DNA from: an uncultured Lachnoanaerobaculum sp.
GTDB taxonomy: Bacteria > Bacillota > Clostridia > Lachnospirales > Lachnospiraceae
DNA length: 16,511 nt
Direction of reading: 5' to 3'
Assembly (NCBI GenBank): GCA_938041725.1
Contig: CALISX010000543.1
Span: 1-16,511 of the forward strand
Numbering within the stretch: position 1 is the stretch's first letter; each line of letters begins with the position of its first letter. The position numbers and the translations under genes were made by a program. The notes below the pieces were generated by a model. The model made no database searches. It was given only the letters and a program-made list of their open reading frames with translations, and had not been told where the DNA came from. Of the stretch, positions 1 to 6,444 are shown piece after piece.

Positions 1-894
1 GTAGGCGTGGCGGAGCGGCATGCCAGAAGGCTGGTAAGGACAGAAACGGCCCGCATCCATGAAGAATCCACTATGAATGCCTATAGGGAATGTAATATTG
101 AGCGCTATATCTATATGGCCACCCTGGACCGCCGGACTTCTGAAATTTGCCAGGAACTGGATGGGAAAAGCTTTTCACTGGAAGAAGCCCAGATGGGAGT
201 AAATTATCCGCCAATGCATCCAAATTGCCGCAGTACCACAGTGGCAGATACCAAGCTGCTCCAAAGGATAGCCAGGGGAGCGGATGGAAAGAATTATAAG
301 GTAGATGGAAAGTTAACCTATAAGGAGTGGTATGAGGGGCTTAGCCAAGATGAACAGGGAAGGATGCAGTTTGAGAACAAAAAAGAGAAAAATAAGGCCA
401 GAGATAAAAAAGAACTTGAAAAGATACAGGAATCTGTTGGGAAAGTAAATACTCCCTCCCTTGCTAAGTATCAGCAGATGAAATATAATGATACAGAGGA
501 ATTCCGGCTTTTAAACGGTTACAAAAGAGCAGTTGAGAAGGGAGATATATCTGCTCTTGTAGGTATGGATGTTTATAAAGAGGTTGCTGGAGAATTATCT
601 AACTTAGTAGGTGTAAAAACTTCAGATGGAACGGAGATTAAAAGTTTTTCGGCCCATATGGTGGATAGAGTAATCGGCCAAGTAGCGTCTGGCGAGAGCA
701 AGAAGGGAAAAAGAACAGGGGTTCCCGTGAATGCCCTTAGGGAAGTATTGGAAGAGGGTACGGTAGTCAAACAAAGAATGAAAGATGGAATTCTTGTTGG
801 AAAAACGTACTGGAAGGGGCAGATAGAAGTAACTGTGAATCCATCAACAGGGAATTTAGTACAGGTAAATCCAAGTGCAAGGAAGGAAAAATAA
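1..894 (+). CDS. MuF-type minor head protein with C-terminal toxin-like domain (5' end outside window)
   Basis: Partial gene: the frame is open to the first base of the window, so the GTG at 7 is unlikely to be the start. Residues below count from that GTG codon. Residues 1-80 match the end of the SPP1 gp7/Mu F head-morphogenesis domain, with its hallmarks: RTETAR, ATLDRRTSEIC and the closing YPPMHPNCRSTT motif. Residues ~85-165 are a charged, Lys/Glu-rich linker. Residues ~166-295 form a separate domain with VGVKTSDG, SAHMVDRVIGQ (H217, R221), TGVPVNAL and a final VNPSTGNLVQVNPS. This pattern recalls the phage-associated barnase/EndoU/colicin-like (BECR) nuclease domains known at the C-terminus of MuF polymorphic toxins. 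Head role is near certain; RNase activity is inferred from motif layout. The following small ORF may be its immunity protein. This end of the gene is visibly more AT-rich than the capsid genes. Confidence 0.85.
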   Translation, partial: VGVAERHARRLVRTETARIHEESTMNAYRECNIERYIYMATLDRRTSEICQELDGKSFSLEEAQMGVNYPPMHPNCRSTTVADTKLLQRIARGADGKNYKVDGKLTYKEWYEGLSQDEQGRMQFENKKEKNKARDKKELEKIQESVGKVNTPSLAKYQQMKYNDTEEFRLLNGYKRAVEKGDISALVGMDVYKEVAGELSNLVGVKTSDGTEIKSFSAHMVDRVIGQVASGESKKGKRTGVPVNALREVLEEGTVVKQRMKDGILVGKTYWKGQIEVTVNPSTGNLVQVNPSARKEK

Positions 895-1116
895 ATGTTA
901 AACATTAGTGATGATGACAGGCTTGCTATAAGACGGTATGCAGATAAGATGGATGTGAAGGTTGATGAAGATAACATAACCTCTGTGCTATCTTTCATTG
1001 ATGATATTGTGATGGAACATGGCTTTGATGATCCAGGTACATATGATTTATTAAATGACACTGGAAGAAAATACCAGGCCATGTATGACAGAGTTTACTA
1101 TAATAATCTTAGCTAA
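895..1116 (+). CDS. Small acidic protein, candidate immunity protein for the MuF toxin domain
   Basis: This 73-aa ORF starts at the ATG directly after the TAA of the MuF gene, with a purine-rich GGAAGG Shine-Dalgarno inside the end of that gene, so the two are probably translationally coupled. The protein is acidic (many Asp/Glu, including DDDRLAIRRYADK and SFIDDIVMEHGFDDPG), apparently helical, and has no signal peptide or membrane segment. I do not recognise the family. Position (immediately 3' of a polymorphic-toxin-like domain), size and acidity fit an immunity protein that binds and blocks the toxin domain in the lysogen. GC counted by hand over 901-1110 is about 35%, against about 48% over 2041-2160 in the capsid gene, which suggests a cassette acquired with its toxin tip. 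It could instead be an unrelated phage morphogenesis ORF. Confidence 0.7.
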   Translation: MLNISDDDRLAIRRYADKMDVKVDEDNITSVLSFIDDIVMEHGFDDPGTYDLLNDTGRKYQAMYDRVYYNNLS

Positions 1117-1118
1117 AG

Positions 1119-1145
1119 AAAGATTGCCCCCGGCAGTCTTTTTTT
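1119..1145 (+). terminator. Rho-independent terminator after the candidate immunity gene
   Basis: Arms AAGATTGCC (1120-1128) and GGCAGTCTT (1132-1140) pair over 9 bp with one G-U and a CCC loop, and run straight into a T tract (1137-1145, broken only by one C). It sits 3 bp after the stop of the 73-aa ORF, in a place where the late operon would be expected to continue. Confidence 0.8.
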
Positions 1146-1161
1146 AATAGAACTATAAACC

Positions 1162-1185
1162 AGGATCCTTATGGGATCTTTTTTT
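1162..1185 (+). terminator. Second hairpin with T run, terminator or attenuator
   Basis: AGGATCC (1162-1168) pairs with GGATCTT (1174-1180), including one G-U, around a TTATG loop, followed by T1179-T1185. The structure ends 3 bases before the Shine-Dalgarno of the scaffold gene. It could be a second terminator, an attenuator, or an RNA structure limiting scaffold translation. The stem is shorter and less stable than that of the first hairpin. Confidence 0.55.
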
Positions 1186-1198
1186 GATGGAAGGAATT

Positions 1199-1801
1199 AT
1201 GGATAAGAAGAAGGAAAAGAATCCAGATGGCATCCAGGATGAGCTGGAGACCAAGGCCCATGGAGAGGTGAACGTGGAGGAAGCAGCCGCACAGCTGGCC
1301 GATAATCTAAAGAAAAATCTGGAAAAAACAGATGCGGAGGAAAAGGCAGATGAAACTGGAGAAGGTGCGGAAACAAAGGCTGGAGCGGATCCGGAGGATA
1401 AAGAGCCGGAGACTGCGGAAATTAAGCCGGAAGAATCCAGTAATGAGGAGACCGTACCAAAGGAGGAAAGTGAAGCATCCAAGACTGCCTCCACACTGGA
1501 GGCCAGGGAACTGGAGGTGGCAAGGAGGGAAGCAGAGCTAAACCAAAAGGTATTGGAGGCAGATGCAAAAAAGCTGTTGCAGGAGCGCGACCTTCCAGAG
1601 GAGCTGCTGCCTTTTGTGGTAAAGGGAAATATTGATGAAACGAAAGGGAGTATTGAAGCTTTGGCAAAAATTATTGCTTCCATGTCCGAAAAGAAGCTGA
1701 CAGAAGCAATGAAAGGAACCAGTCCCAGCGGGGATAAGGGCAATGTGGACACCGGGACGGCCACCATGGAGCAGATCATTGAGGCCGGACTGAGAGGATA
1801 A
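1199..1801 (+). CDS. Capsid scaffolding protein (DUF4355-like)
   Basis: About 200 aa, highly charged, with an acidic low-complexity N-terminal half (Glu/Lys/Ala-rich), then a predicted coiled coil around EARELEVARREAELNQKVLE and a conserved C-terminal part (LLQERDLPEELLPFV, then ASMSEKKLTEAMKG). This is the layout of phage scaffold proteins that lie directly before the major capsid gene. They direct procapsid assembly and leave before DNA packaging. I prefer ATG 1199 because GGAAGG at 1189-1194 is correctly placed before it. In-frame ATG 1187 and TTG 1184 lie inside the preceding hairpin/T run and lack a ribosome-binding site. No prohead protease is seen in the window. Confidence 0.85.
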   Translation: MDKKKEKNPDGIQDELETKAHGEVNVEEAAAQLADNLKKNLEKTDAEEKADETGEGAETKAGADPEDKEPETAEIKPEESSNEETVPKEESEASKTASTLEARELEVARREAELNQKVLEADAKKLLQERDLPEELLPFVVKGNIDETKGSIEALAKIIASMSEKKLTEAMKGTSPSGDKGNVDTGTATMEQIIEAGLRG

Positions 1802-1814
1802 AAAGGAGAAAACA

Positions 1815-2744
1815 ATGGCGTTAAATGTAAGTGAAGCAAGAAAAGTATTTCAGAATAAGTTAGATCAGTTGATGGTGGAGGAGCTTACCAGCGGCTTTAT
1901 GGAGAAAAATGCCGGGGAAGTAATCTATGAGGGAGGAAGTGAAATCAAAATCCCTTCCATCGTAATGGATGGATTAAAGGATTACTCCCGGACGGATGGC
2001 TATCCTGCCGGCGGCGTATCCATGAAGTATCAGACGGTAGAGCTGAAGATGGATAGATCTGAGAGCTTTGTGCTGGATGCCATGGACGTGGAGGAGACGA
2101 ACTTTTTGGCATCGGCTTCTGCAGTTTTGGGAGAATTTCAAAGAACTCAGGTAGTTCCGGAGGTGGATGCCTATCGGTACTCTAAGATTCATGCACTGGT
2201 GAAGGCAGCAGTGGCAGCAAATGTCAGAACAGAGGCAGCCGCCTTGACAGAAAAGACGATTTATAAGTCCATTGTGGATGATATTGCGGCAGTCCGGGAT
2301 GAAATCGGAGAAAGCGCAAACCTGGTCATTGTTATGACCGGGAAAATGCGGGGGCTTTTAAACAACAATGATGCTTTTACAAAGACCCTGTCCCAGGTAG
2401 ATTTTACCAAGGGGGAGATCACCACAAAAATCAGAGCGATTGATGATTGTCCGATTATTGGCGTGCCCTCCGCCAGGATGCAGACAGAGTATGATTTCTT
2501 TAAGGGGACGGAAAGTCCTACGCCAAAGCACGGCTTTGAAAAGAAGTCTACGGCAAAGCAGATCAACTATATCATCCTCCCGGAAAAGGCTGCCATTGCA
2601 GTCTGCAAGCAGGATAAGCCCAAAATTATTGACCCTGATACTTATCAGAAGGCGGATGCCTGGTTTATCGGATATAGAAAGTACCATGATTTGTGGATCA
2701 AGGAATCTAACCTTAAGGCTATCCGGATCAGTGTGGCTGCATGA
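1815..2744 (+). CDS. Major capsid protein
   Basis: 309 aa, preceded by AAAAGGAG at good spacing. The N-terminal part (residues ~25-75, with EELTSGFMEKNAGEVIYEGG, IPSIVMDGLKDYSR and GYPAGGVSMKYQTVEL), followed by MDRSESFVLDAMDVEET, is typical of the HK97-fold major capsid proteins of clostridial and lactococcal temperate phages that are made with a separate scaffold. A C-terminal segment (ADAWFIGYRKYHDLWIKESN) is the usual conserved end. It builds the icosahedral shell. It lies directly after the scaffold gene and its stop overlaps the start of the connector gene (ATGA), as expected for a head operon. Confidence 0.93.
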   Translation: MALNVSEARKVFQNKLDQLMVEELTSGFMEKNAGEVIYEGGSEIKIPSIVMDGLKDYSRTDGYPAGGVSMKYQTVELKMDRSESFVLDAMDVEETNFLASASAVLGEFQRTQVVPEVDAYRYSKIHALVKAAVAANVRTEAAALTEKTIYKSIVDDIAAVRDEIGESANLVIVMTGKMRGLLNNNDAFTKTLSQVDFTKGEITTKIRAIDDCPIIGVPSARMQTEYDFFKGTESPTPKHGFEKKSTAKQINYIILPEKAAIAVCKQDKPKIIDPDTYQKADAWFIGYRKYHDLWIKESNLKAIRISVAA

Positions 2745-3046
2745 TAGAGAGTATAAAGCTTCTTTTGGGGATCCCGGACGATACAAAGGACGGGATCCTT
2801 AAAATTATGGTTGAGGATGCCAAGGCTGCCATCACCAGCTATCTAAACCGCAAGGACTTCCCTCCTGCCTTGGATTTTGCAGTCAGAGAGCTGGTAATCA
2901 GGGCCTATCAGGCCCAGGCTGCTGGAAATGTATCTCAGATTACAAGGGGGGATACCTCCATCAGCTATACGGCAATAGACGCTGGCGACTTTACAGAGAA
3001 GATGCTGCGGGCCTTTAGCAAGTATAAGAAGGTGAGGGTAGAGTAA
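2741..3046 (+). CDS. Head-tail connector protein (gp6/YqbG-like)
   Basis: 101 aa, ATG overlapping the capsid stop by 4 bases. It consists of short helices: an N-terminal MIESIKLLLGIPDDTKDGIL, then VEDAKAAITSYLNRKDFP and a helical RELVIRAYQAQAAGN, followed by the typical TRGDTSISYTAID and a C-terminal AFSKYKKVRV. This pattern matches the gp6/gp15-like adaptor family that forms a ring under the portal and allows tail docking. Position between capsid and head-closure genes supports the call. Confidence 0.85.
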   Translation: MIESIKLLLGIPDDTKDGILKIMVEDAKAAITSYLNRKDFPPALDFAVRELVIRAYQAQAAGNVSQITRGDTSISYTAIDAGDFTEKMLRAFSKYKKVRVE

Positions 3047-3168
3047 TGACAGAAAGTGAGAGATTATCCTATCTCTTTCGCTATAAGGTTGCCGAAAAAA
3101 AAGAATCTGCAGCTGAAAAGAAAGAGCTGGAGAAGGGGAAGGACCTGGAGGAGAAAACAGATGGATGA
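3046..3168 (+). CDS. Small charged protein of 40 aa, unknown function
   Basis: An ATG overlapping the connector stop (TAATG) opens a 40-codon frame ending at TGA 3166-3168, overlapping the start of the next gene by 8 bases. The product starts MTESERLSYLFRYKVAEKK and continues as a Glu/Lys-rich helix. The tight overlap at both ends is typical of a translated gene in a coupled phage operon. I do not recognise a family. It may be a small head-neck accessory protein or mainly serve to pass ribosomes to the next gene. A Shine-Dalgarno is weak (GGTGAGGG upstream), so translation probably depends on coupling. Confidence 0.55.
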   Translation: MTESERLSYLFRYKVAEKKESAAEKKELEKGKDLEEKTDG

Positions 3169-3511
3169 GGCGAGAATCCTTCTTAGCACCTACTATGACA
3201 AAATGACCATTAGCCGCTTCCAGATTGTAAAGGATACAGTCGGAGAGGCAAAGATGGAGCCGGTGATAATCTATAAAGATGTGCCCTGTGCCCTTAGTAT
3301 GCAGACAAAGTCAGAGCCGGAGGATACAGAGATAGGAGGAGAAACCAAGATAGAGTATGTGATTTTTGCTATGCCGGGGATCTCCATAAAGGATAAGGAT
3401 AAGATTGTAGTTCATACCGGGGCAGGGGAAGTTTTTTCCCTGCGAGCCGGAAGGAGCTTTGCGTATCCTTCTCATATAGAGGCGGTGGCCTATATAGAAA
3501 GTGTGGCCTGA
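3161..3511 (+). CDS. Head closure / head-tail adaptor protein (YqbH-like)
   Basis: 116 aa, starting MDEARILLSTYYDKMTISRF. ATG 3161 is chosen because GGAGGAG lies at the right distance; the same frame is open further upstream to 3056 but that part has no suitable site and overlaps the 40-aa ORF. The mostly beta-strand sequence (PVIIYKDVPCALSMQTK, then KIEYVIFAMPG, DKIVVHTGAGEVFSLRAG) has the form of small head-completion proteins that close the portal channel (SPP1 gp16 class). Gene order (connector, closure, gp10-like, tail terminator) is the standard one. Assignment rests on order and general resemblance. Confidence 0.75.
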   Translation: MDEARILLSTYYDKMTISRFQIVKDTVGEAKMEPVIIYKDVPCALSMQTKSEPEDTEIGGETKIEYVIFAMPGISIKDKDKIVVHTGAGEVFSLRAGRSFAYPSHIEAVAYIESVA

Positions 3512-3897
3512 TGAGAGATTTGTTGGATCTGGCAGATGTGCTGGCCAGGGGGATGACTGCCTGGCAGCAGAGCATATTTGAGCAGGAGGCGAAAAGAATT
3601 GGACTCCATGCCCTCTCCCATATCAAAGCCATTACCCCGGTTAAAACGGGGCTTTTAAGAAGGCGCTGGAATACGGAGGTTGGAAAAGAAGGAAATGTTG
3701 TTGTAATTTGGCTAAAAAACAATACCAAGTATGCAGCTGCTGTAAATTACGGCAGACGAAAGTCAAAAAATGGCAAAAGCACAGGGAAAACCAAGGGAGC
3801 TTATATGCTGGAGAGCGGATTGGCAAACTATAAAAGGGCGGATTATCACAGGGACATGGAGAAGATGCTGGAAAGGCTCAAGGAGGCGTTTCGTTGA
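3511..3897 (+). CDS. HK97 gp10-like tail completion protein
   Basis: 128 aa, start overlapping the previous stop (TGATG). The conserved block runs from HALSHIKAITPVKTGLLRRRW to KYAAAVNYGRR and fits the HK97 gp10-like/YqbI family: helical N-terminus, PVKTGLLR motif and N(Y)G(R)R turn, with a basic C-terminus. Members act at the head-tail interface, where they help finish or join the tail. It is placed immediately before the tail terminator gene, as in related prophages. Confidence 0.88.
   Translation: MRDLLDLADVLARGMTAWQQSIFEQEAKRIGLHALSHIKAITPVKTGLLRRRWNTEVGKEGNVVVIWLKNNTKYAAAVNYGRRKSKNGKSTGKTKGAYMLESGLANYKRADYHRDMEKMLERLKEAFR
3881..3886 (+). promoter_or_regulatory. Ribosome-binding site that selects a TTG start
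   Basis: A perfect AGGAGG, 7 bases before TTG 3894, lies inside the end of the gp10-like gene. No in-frame ATG or GTG is close by, so this site supports TTG as the start of the tail terminator gene. Confidence 0.75.
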
Positions 3898-4325
3898 TTG
3901 CTTTAAATGAGATTAAACGGGCTTTGACAAAGCTTTTAAGCGGCCTTAAAGGGGGTATAAATATCTTTACTGAAGATATAGAGCAGATGGATGGGATGGA
4001 GCTTGCTTTTCCCCTTTTACATATACAGCTGGTGCCTTTGGGACATGAGCTGCAGTTAAACAGCACTCGAATTGAAAGAGAAATCCTTTTTGATATTACT
4101 TTCATGGAGAAGCGAAAAAGCAATAATGAAGCCATGTATGAGATGTTTGAGGAGATTGCAAAAGCTCTGGGGGATGGTTTTCTAGTAGGAAATCGCTTTT
4201 TAAAAGTATTTTCTGTCAATGCCAGTGTGGCGGATGATTTATTACATACCACCTTTCAGGTGCGCTTTATGGATACATTACAGGAAGAGAATCCAGGAGA
4301 GCCCTTGGAAACCTTAGAGATGTAA
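3894..4325 (+). CDS. Tail terminator protein (YqbJ/DUF6838-like)
   Basis: 143 aa, TTG start overlapping the preceding stop by 4 bases. It begins with a helix (NEIKRALTKLLSGL), then strands with PLLHIQLVPLGHELQL and IEREILFDITFMEK, a second helix (NEAMYEMFEEIAKALG) and a final strand pair. This fold order matches the small tail-terminator proteins encoded directly before the sheath gene in PBSX-type phages; they cap the tail tube and form the head-docking surface. It is followed after 9 bases by the sheath gene. No membrane segment or signal. Confidence 0.8.
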   Translation: MIALNEIKRALTKLLSGLKGGINIFTEDIEQMDGMELAFPLLHIQLVPLGHELQLNSTRIEREILFDITFMEKRKSNNEAMYEMFEEIAKALGDGFLVGNRFLKVFSVNASVADDLLHTTFQVRFMDTLQEENPGEPLETLEM

Positions 4326-4334
4326 GGAGGAACG

Positions 4335-5408
4335 ATGGGATTACCTAGCTTAAATATTGAATTCAGGAAAAAAGCCGTATCACTGATTTCCCGCAGCAGC
4401 AGGGGAACAGTAGTATTGCTGCTAAAAGATACCACTAAGGAGACAGTAATCAACTCCTATCAGTCCTTAGCGGATGTGACGAAGGAGGATTGGACTGCAG
4501 AAAACTACAAGGCTTTAAGTCTTTGCTTTCTTGGAGGGCCGAACCGGGTGATTGCAGTGCGGGCTGTAAAGGCAGCGGAGGCTATCAACGTAGAGGAATC
4601 CAAGCGGCTTTTTGAGAACCTGGAGTTTGATTGGTTTGCCGCTCCCCAGGCCTCTGCATCGGAGGCCCAGGCGTTGGCTTCTTTTTTTGATACAGAAAAA
4701 AAGAAGAAGTACAAAAAGGGAAAGGCGGTTTTCCACAACGTAGCAGCGGACAGTGCTGCTGTGGTGAACTTTACCACCACCAACATTTCTGCCATTGTAA
4801 GCGATGCAGTGGAAAAAGTTAGCTCTGCTCTGTATACGGCTCGGATTGCAGGGCTTTTGGCAGGAATCAGCTTGGAAGAATCCGCCACTTATAAGGTGCT
4901 TCCAGAGATTGTAGACTTGGAGCAGTCAAAAACCCCGGATGCAGATATTGATGCCGGAAAATTTATTATCATTTTCGATGGAAATAAGTTTAAAGTGGGC
5001 AGGGGAGTAACTTCACTGACTACAGTCAGTGAAACCATGCCGGAGGACTTTAAGAAAATCAAGGTTGTTGAGGCTGCGGATCTGGTGCGTAATGATATAA
5101 AAACCACCTTTGATGATAGCTATGTAGGCAAGCGAAATAACACATATGACAACAAGCAGCTCTTTGTAGGAGCCGTGGTGAACTACTTGAAAGACTTGGA
5201 AGACATTGTGGTGGATAAGGATGAAGGCATTGAAGTGGCATTGGATACCCAAAAAAACCGGGATTACCTAAAAAAGAATGGTATAGATACCAGTGAAATG
5301 AGCGACCTGGCTATCAATAAGGCAAATACTGGCAGTCAATTAGCAATTCGGGCTAGATTTAAGTTTATTGATGCCATGGAAGACTTGGATATGGGCATCT
5401 ACCTGTAA
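4335..5408 (+). CDS. Tail sheath protein (XkdK/YqbM-like)
   Basis: 357 aa, preceded by AAGGAGG. The N-terminus (MGLPSLNIEFRKKAVSLISR) with RGTVVLLLKD, the middle GPNRVIAVRAV and the C-terminal block (FVGAVVNYLKDLE, then a final ARFKFIDAMEDLDMGIYL) are typical of the contractile sheath of PBSX/CD119-type phages and R-type tailocins. Sheath subunits surround the tube and contract on adsorption. This gene defines the phage as a myophage. Length is in the normal range for the short sheath class. It is followed by the tube gene, as expected. Confidence 0.93.
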   Translation: MGLPSLNIEFRKKAVSLISRSSRGTVVLLLKDTTKETVINSYQSLADVTKEDWTAENYKALSLCFLGGPNRVIAVRAVKAAEAINVEESKRLFENLEFDWFAAPQASASEAQALASFFDTEKKKKYKKGKAVFHNVAADSAAVVNFTTTNISAIVSDAVEKVSSALYTARIAGLLAGISLEESATYKVLPEIVDLEQSKTPDADIDAGKFIIIFDGNKFKVGRGVTSLTTVSETMPEDFKKIKVVEAADLVRNDIKTTFDDSYVGKRNNTYDNKQLFVGAVVNYLKDLEDIVVDKDEGIEVALDTQKNRDYLKKNGIDTSEMSDLAINKANTGSQLAIRARFKFIDAMEDLDMGIYL

Positions 5409-5420
5409 AGGAGGGAAGAA

Positions 5421-5858
5421 GTGGCGCAAAGAATCAGAGGGAACCAGACACTCTCAGGTTCCCATGTTGAAATTTTTTTCAATGGCTTAAAGATTGCTGT
5501 AGGAACAAAAATCAGTTTAAAAATCACAGCAAACAGAGAAGAGGTACAGCTTGGGCTGGATGTAGATACCAAAATCACTGGGCTAAAGGGAGAGGGAACA
5601 CTCTCCATTAGCCGGGTATATACTGCCTTTGAAGAAATTAGAAAAAGAATTATCAAGGGAGAAGATCCCCGGGGCGTAATTATGACAAGACTGGCGGATC
5701 CGGATGCAGTTGGCGGCCAGATTGAACGCTATCAGATCGGGAATGTGGCTCTTTCAGAATTTCCCATTGAGTATGAGAAGGGAGCTGTGGTAAAGGCAGA
5801 GTATCCCTTTACCTTTACCCCCAGTGACATGATTTGCCTGGACGAGATTAAAGACTAA
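5421..5858 (+). CDS. Tail tube protein (XkdM-like)
   Basis: 145 aa, GTG start with AAGGAGGG (5408-5415) 5 bases before it, which decides the start. Features include RGNQTLSGSHVEIFFNGLK, then KGEGTLSISRVYTAF, DPDAVGGQIERYQIGNV and the closing YPFTFTPSDMICLDEI. These are standard for XkdM/tail core proteins, which stack as hexamer rings inside the sheath. Position directly after the sheath gene supports it strongly. Confidence 0.93.
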   Translation: MAQRIRGNQTLSGSHVEIFFNGLKIAVGTKISLKITANREEVQLGLDVDTKITGLKGEGTLSISRVYTAFEEIRKRIIKGEDPRGVIMTRLADPDAVGGQIERYQIGNVALSEFPIEYEKGAVVKAEYPFTFTPSDMICLDEIKD

Positions 5859-5872
5859 GGAGGAAAAGAAGA

Positions 5873-6262
5873 ATGGGAGAAGCAATTACTTTTGAAGCCT
5901 TTGCTAAAAAGGCAAAAGCAAAAATTGAGGAAAGAAAGAAAAGGAAGACCAAGCGGCTTTTCGTAGAGGCGCTGGGGGAGGAGATTGAGATCCGTGGGCT
6001 TTCTGATGAAGAGCTAAGCGACTGCCTGGACTACTCGGATAATAATATCAAGACTGACAAATATACAATCTACTATGCCTCTAAGACATTACAGGGGTTG
6101 GCAGAGTATATGGTGGAAGCCGGAGATATAAAGAATCCCGTTGAGGTTTGCGACATGTTTAGCCCGGCGGACCGGACAGCCATTGCCAATGAAGTTCTGG
6201 CCCTTTCCGGAATGACAGAAAAGAAAACCGTTTCTGAGGTACAGGAGCTAAAAAAAACCTGA
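5873..6262 (+). CDS. Tail assembly chaperone, upstream product (XkdN-like)
   Basis: 129 aa, ATG with AAGGAGG upstream. The sequence has a basic N-terminal helix (EAFAKKAKAKIEERKKRK), a short beta part (FVEALGEEIEIRGLSDEEL) and helices to the end (PADRTAIANEVLALSG). This resembles the XkdN/phage tail assembly chaperone family located between tube and tape measure genes; such proteins coat the tape measure during tail assembly. The last codons read CTA AAA AAA ACC TGA: an A8 run 3 bases before the stop, which is the frameshift site described separately. Most ribosomes should stop here and make the short form. Confidence 0.88.
   Translation: MGEAITFEAFAKKAKAKIEERKKRKTKRLFVEALGEEIEIRGLSDEELSDCLDYSDNNIKTDKYTIYYASKTLQGLAEYMVEAGDIKNPVEVCDMFSPADRTAIANEVLALSGMTEKKTVSEVQELKKT
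6250..6256 (+). other. Slippery heptamer A AAA AAA for programmed -1 frameshift
   Basis: The run A6250-A6257 is read CTA AAA AAA ACC in the zero frame, so it offers a classic X XXY YYZ slippery site (A AAA AAA) one sense codon before the stop at 6260. A small stem CTCC (6267-6270)/GGAG (6275-6278) follows, possibly with downstream pairing; I cannot show a convincing pseudoknot. The -1 frame is open to 6444 and has no start codon of its own. Confidence 0.8.
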
Positions 6263-6444
6263 GAAACTCCCGAAGGAGCTATGTTTATGGATATCTCTTA
6301 GACCGGGGAATCCTGCCATGGGAGGCAGACCGTTTAAACAATGCAGAAATCAATCTTATCCTGGCCTTGGCAGAGCTAAATGAAGAAAAGAGAAGACAGG
6401 AGATAGTACAAGCCATTTCCTTGGCTGTAGGAGGAGGAGAGTAG
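6256..6444 (+). CDS. Tail assembly chaperone, -1 frameshift extension (GT-type)
   Basis: In the -1 frame after A6256 the sequence encodes 62 residues: NLRNSRRSYVYGYLLDRGIL, then PWEADRLNNAEINLILALAE and a charged helix, to TAG 6442-6444. Upstream this frame is closed by TGA at 6235, and no ATG, GTG or TTG occurs until deep inside the helix, so independent initiation is unlikely. Fused to the 128 codons before the slip it gives a 190-aa protein. Long and short chaperone forms (like lambda G and GT) are a conserved feature between tube and tape measure genes. The tape measure gene starts right after this frame, with its GGAGGAGGAG site inside the extension. Confidence 0.82.
   Translation, partial: NLRNSRRSYVYGYLLDRGILPWEADRLNNAEINLILALAELNEEKRRQEIVQAISLAVGGGE

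Noticed and set aside
1153..1839. Long minus-strand ORF, Ser-rich, opposite the scaffold gene
   Set aside because: It is the complement of Glu/Lys-rich codons of the scaffold; no ribosome-binding site and no recognisable domain.
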